Assembly (NCBI GenBank): GCA_046582185.1
Contig: JAYGEX010000036.1
Location: 7,652-71,651, forward strand
Direction: 5' to 3'
DNA from: GCA-002726655 sp046582185
GTDB taxonomy: Bacteria; Pseudomonadota; Gammaproteobacteria; Pseudomonadales; Azotimanducaceae
DNA length: 64,000 bases
Part shown: one piece after another, positions 62,322-64,000 of the stretch
Layout: every line of letters starts with the position of its first letter
How positions within the stretch are numbered: position 1 is the first letter of the stretch
The notes under the pieces: model-generated
What the model was told of the DNA's origin: nothing
What the model saw: the letters and a program-made list of their open reading frames with translations, nothing else
Databases searched by the model: none
Made by a program: the position numbers and the translations under genes

Positions 62322-62447
62322 TTCTCGTCCTGATTCTAAGACCGCCGGTGCTACTTCCTTTGTAAGGAATAGATTTAACTGTCTAACTGTAGTTGTATGC
62401 TGCAATTTCAGCCGAAAATATGCTGTTGCCCGGCAGAGACTAATCAA
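62322..62447. repeat. 126-bp convergent-spacer repeat, unit D2
   Basis: Second unit, of the other subfamily, abutting D1. Left end TTCTCGTCCTGATTCTAAG, core ACCGCCGGTGCTACTTCC, then TTCCTT...AAGGAA able to pair. Right end CGGCAGAGACTAATCAA has drifted. Bases 119-121 (CTA at 62440) are the TAG stop of pyrE. Confidence 0.88.
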
Positions 62448-63087
62448 TCCCGTATTCAGTTCTATATTGGCTGATTAGCGCCAATTCCTTCTCGTATTGT
62501 CCCAATATTTCAAGATGTTCAACAATGTGGCTTAACTTTACGACGCTAATTACAGAAATATCATACTCTTGTTCGACTTCCTGTATGGCAGAAATATCCA
62601 CATTACCTTTTTCTTGCCGATCAATGGCAATTAATACAGCGCTTACACTAACAGGAGAACCAACAAGAATTTCCATGACCTCGCGTATGGCTGTACCGGC
62701 TGTAATGACATCATCTACTATAACGATCTTACCTTCCAATTTTGCACCGACGAGTTGGCCACCTTCTCCGTGGCCCTTGATCTCTTTGCGATTGAAAACA
62801 TAGGGTACGTTTCTACCATGATCAGTATAGAGTGAGATTGCAGTGGTACTAGCGAGCGGTATGCCCTTGTACGCAGGTCCAAAGAGCAAATCAAACTCCA
62901 TACCTGAATGCATAAGTGCCGCGCTATAGTACTGTCCCAATCGACTAAGCGATTCGCCGCTGCAAAACAGCCCCGCATTGAAAAAATAGGGGCTGATGCG
63001 ACCAGATTTCAACTTGAATTCGCCGAATTGCAAAACGCCGGACTGAATCGCAAATTCAATAAATTGCCGTTGATAATCTGCAATCAT
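62440..63087 (-). CDS. pyrE: Orotate phosphoribosyltransferase
   Basis: Adds phosphoribose from PRPP to orotate in pyrimidine synthesis. 215 residues. GEFKLKSGRISPYFFNAG, FGPAYKGIPLAS, and PRPP motif VIVDDVITAGTAIRE. Overlaps rph by 4 bases in the rph-pyrE order known from enterobacteria. The TAG stop lies inside repeat unit D2. Confidence 0.97.
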   Translation of the reverse strand: MIADYQRQFIEFAIQSGVLQFGEFKLKSGRISPYFFNAGLFCSGESLSRLGQYYSAALMHSGMEFDLLFGPAYKGIPLASTTAISLYTDHGRNVPYVFNRKEIKGHGEGGQLVGAKLEGKIVIVDDVITAGTAIREVMEILVGSPVSVSAVLIAIDRQEKGNVDISAIQEVEQEYDISVISVVKLSHIVEHLEILGQYEKELALISQYRTEYGID

Positions 63088-63815
63088 TTTGCAATTCCCA
63101 GGACGATGCGCTGAATATCGTTCAATTCGCGAATTCCCTTCTCCGCCAGTGACAACATTTTATCCAGCTGCACTCGATCAAAGGGGTCTGCCTCTGCCGT
63201 TCCCTGAACCTCGATAAATCGCCCGTCTTCTGTCATTACGACATTCATATCGGTATCCGCATTTGAATCTTCGGTGTACTCAAGATCCAGAAGCGCCGTT
63301 CCTCCTACGATACCTACGGATACCGACGCAATAAGTTGGCGCTTAACGGGCGTCTTTATCTTCAAACTATCGATTGCATCAAACAAGGCAACACAGGCAC
63401 CAGTGATGGAGGCCGTTCTGGTTCCGCCGTCCGCCTGAATGACATCACAGTCGATACGGATGGTATTTTCTCCCAGGGTACTCATATCAACCGCTGCGCG
63501 AAGTGACCTCCCGATCAGCCGCTGAATTTCCTGGGTTCGCCCACCCTGCTTTCCCCTGGCAGCTTCTCTGCCCATCCGCGTATTCGTGGATCGTGGCAAC
63601 ATGCCGTATTCAGCGGTAATCCAGCCCTGACCCTGACCACGAAGAAACGCAGGCACGCCTTTCTCCGCACTTGCAGTGCAGATAACCCTGGTATCTCCAA
63701 ACGACACCAGAACCGACCCTTCCGCATGTTTGTTGTAACCACGTTGAATGTCTATTGATCTCAGTTCATCCAATTGACGGGAATCACTTCGTACGAAAGT
63801 ATCCTTTGAGGGCAT
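63084..63815 (-). CDS. rph: Ribonuclease PH
   Basis: Phosphorolytic 3'-5' exoribonuclease trimming tRNA ends. 243 residues, full length (the family is 238-245). Seen: EGSVLVSFGDTRVICTAS, AEYGMLPRSTNTR, GRSLRAAVDMSTLGE and IDCDVIQADGGTRTASITG, plus ALLDLEYTEDS. No sign of the frameshift found in E. coli K-12 rph. Upstream spacer 63816-64000 holds two short tandem repeats. Confidence 0.97.
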   Translation of the reverse strand: MPSKDTFVRSDSRQLDELRSIDIQRGYNKHAEGSVLVSFGDTRVICTASAEKGVPAFLRGQGQGWITAEYGMLPRSTNTRMGREAARGKQGGRTQEIQRLIGRSLRAAVDMSTLGENTIRIDCDVIQADGGTRTASITGACVALFDAIDSLKIKTPVKRQLIASVSVGIVGGTALLDLEYTEDSNADTDMNVVMTEDGRFIEVQGTAEADPFDRVQLDKMLSLAEKGIRELNDIQRIVLGIAK

Positions 63816-63848
63816 TATTACTCCTTACCGGCTCAAGTATTGCCATGT

Positions 63849-63872
63849 CTTATAAATAGACTTATAAATAGT
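63849..63872. repeat. 12-bp direct repeat upstream of rph
   Basis: CTTATAAATAGA (63849) followed by CTTATAAATAGT (63861), one mismatch. Located 34-57 bases before the rph start and likely overlapping its promoter. Confidence 0.6.
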
Positions 63873-63961
63873 CTGAAAGATTGTCACCTCAACATTTACG
63901 AATCTGATCCTGTGCAGGCAGATAAGATCTTAGTTCGAAGTTTTGCAGATAAATATCGAAG

Positions 63962-64000
63962 CTAAACATTGCAGTTAAACATTGCAGTTAAACATTGCAG
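63962..64000. repeat. 13-bp tandem repeat at the window end, at least three units
   Basis: CTAAACATTGCAG (63962) and two identical units TTAAACATTGCAG (63975, 63988). The array reaches the last base of the window and may continue beyond it. Confidence 0.8.

Noticed and set aside
17127..62447. 126-bp units as ERIC elements
   Set aside because: Length (126-127 bp) and intergenic location are alike, and both contain TAAGTGA, but the ERIC core palindrome and primer-site sequences as I know them are not present, and ERIC is known from enterobacteria and vibrios. Treated as analogous, not homologous.
17127..62447. 126-bp units as integron attC sites or a CRISPR array
   Set aside because: The ends are CTAGTTC/GAACTAG rather than attC RYYYAAC/GTTRRRY cores, no integrase is present, and the spacing is a continuous direct repeat with no unique spacers.
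1..64000. tRNA or rRNA genes, prophage, IS transposases
   Set aside because: No cloverleaf with a GGTTCGA-type T arm, no rRNA stretches and no integrase or transposase frames were recognised; a tRNAscan-SE run would settle the tRNA point.

Overview
This window is chromosomal DNA from a gammaproteobacterium, probably a free-living marine or aquatic one outside the Enterobacterales. Three things point there. The gene neighbourhoods match the Pseudomonas / Cellvibrionales / Oceanospirillales pattern: rppH-ptsP, pepP-ubiH-ygfB-zapA-6S RNA-fthC, gshB-pilGHIJ-chpA, tonB-yqgE-ruvX, pilT/pilU-yggS-proC-yggT, rpoH-ftsX-ftsE-ftsY, rpmB-rpmG-radC-coaBC-dut-argB-slmA, and rph-pyrE. A complete Chp type IV pilus chemosensory system with twitching ATPases is present. 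GC content looks moderate, near 50 percent. I saw no phage, integrase, IS transposase, CRISPR array, rRNA or tRNA. Family and synteny statements come from memory, not from a search.

Layout. 1-2115: ptsP (cut by the window edge) and rppH. 2328-4105: a HAD phosphatase and an imelysin-family lipoprotein. 4092-12139: a minus-strand run of ygfB, pepP, a UbiH-family hydroxylase and the glycine cleavage genes gcvT, gcvH, gcvPA, gcvPB (P-protein in two subunits). 12266-13630: a ZapB-like coiled coil, zapA, 6S RNA and fthC. 14093-17096: def, ilvA, rpiA. 17371-23105: an FAD-linked oxidase, fba, pgk and tkt. 23344-26115: metK, metF, rsmE. 26252-36685: the Chp cluster (chpC-like, chpA of 2146 residues, pilJ, pilI, a pilH broken by two amber codons, pilG). 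36963-39885: gshB, tonB, yqgE, ruvX. 39931-46969: pilU, pilT, then yggS, proC, yggT, a DUF4426 gene, rdgB, hemW. 47240-51926: trmB, a DUF423 gene, rpoH, ftsX, ftsE, ftsY. 52007-56761: rsmD, coaD, mutM, an orphan hyuA, rpmG, rpmB. 56990-63815: radC, coaBC, dut, an AlgC-type N-terminal module without its enzyme domain, argB, slmA, pyrE, rph.

The genes are mostly housekeeping; the unusual content lies in repeats and broken genes. (1) Seven full units of a repeat that is exactly 126 bp each time occur at four loci (17127, 26120, 46996, 62196), singly or as perfect head-to-tail pairs, all in the same orientation and only between convergent genes. At three loci the repeat edge supplies the TAG stop codon of the minus-strand gene at the same internal position. 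The ends form a terminal inverted repeat that makes a hairpin at unit junctions. I do not recognise this family. (2) pilH is collinear with its family but carries two in-frame TAG codons. (3) Degenerate tandem repeats of 12-15 bp fill at least seven intergenic sites, and one lies inside chpA. (4) A 326-residue membrane module normally fused to phosphomannomutase stands alone between dut and argB.
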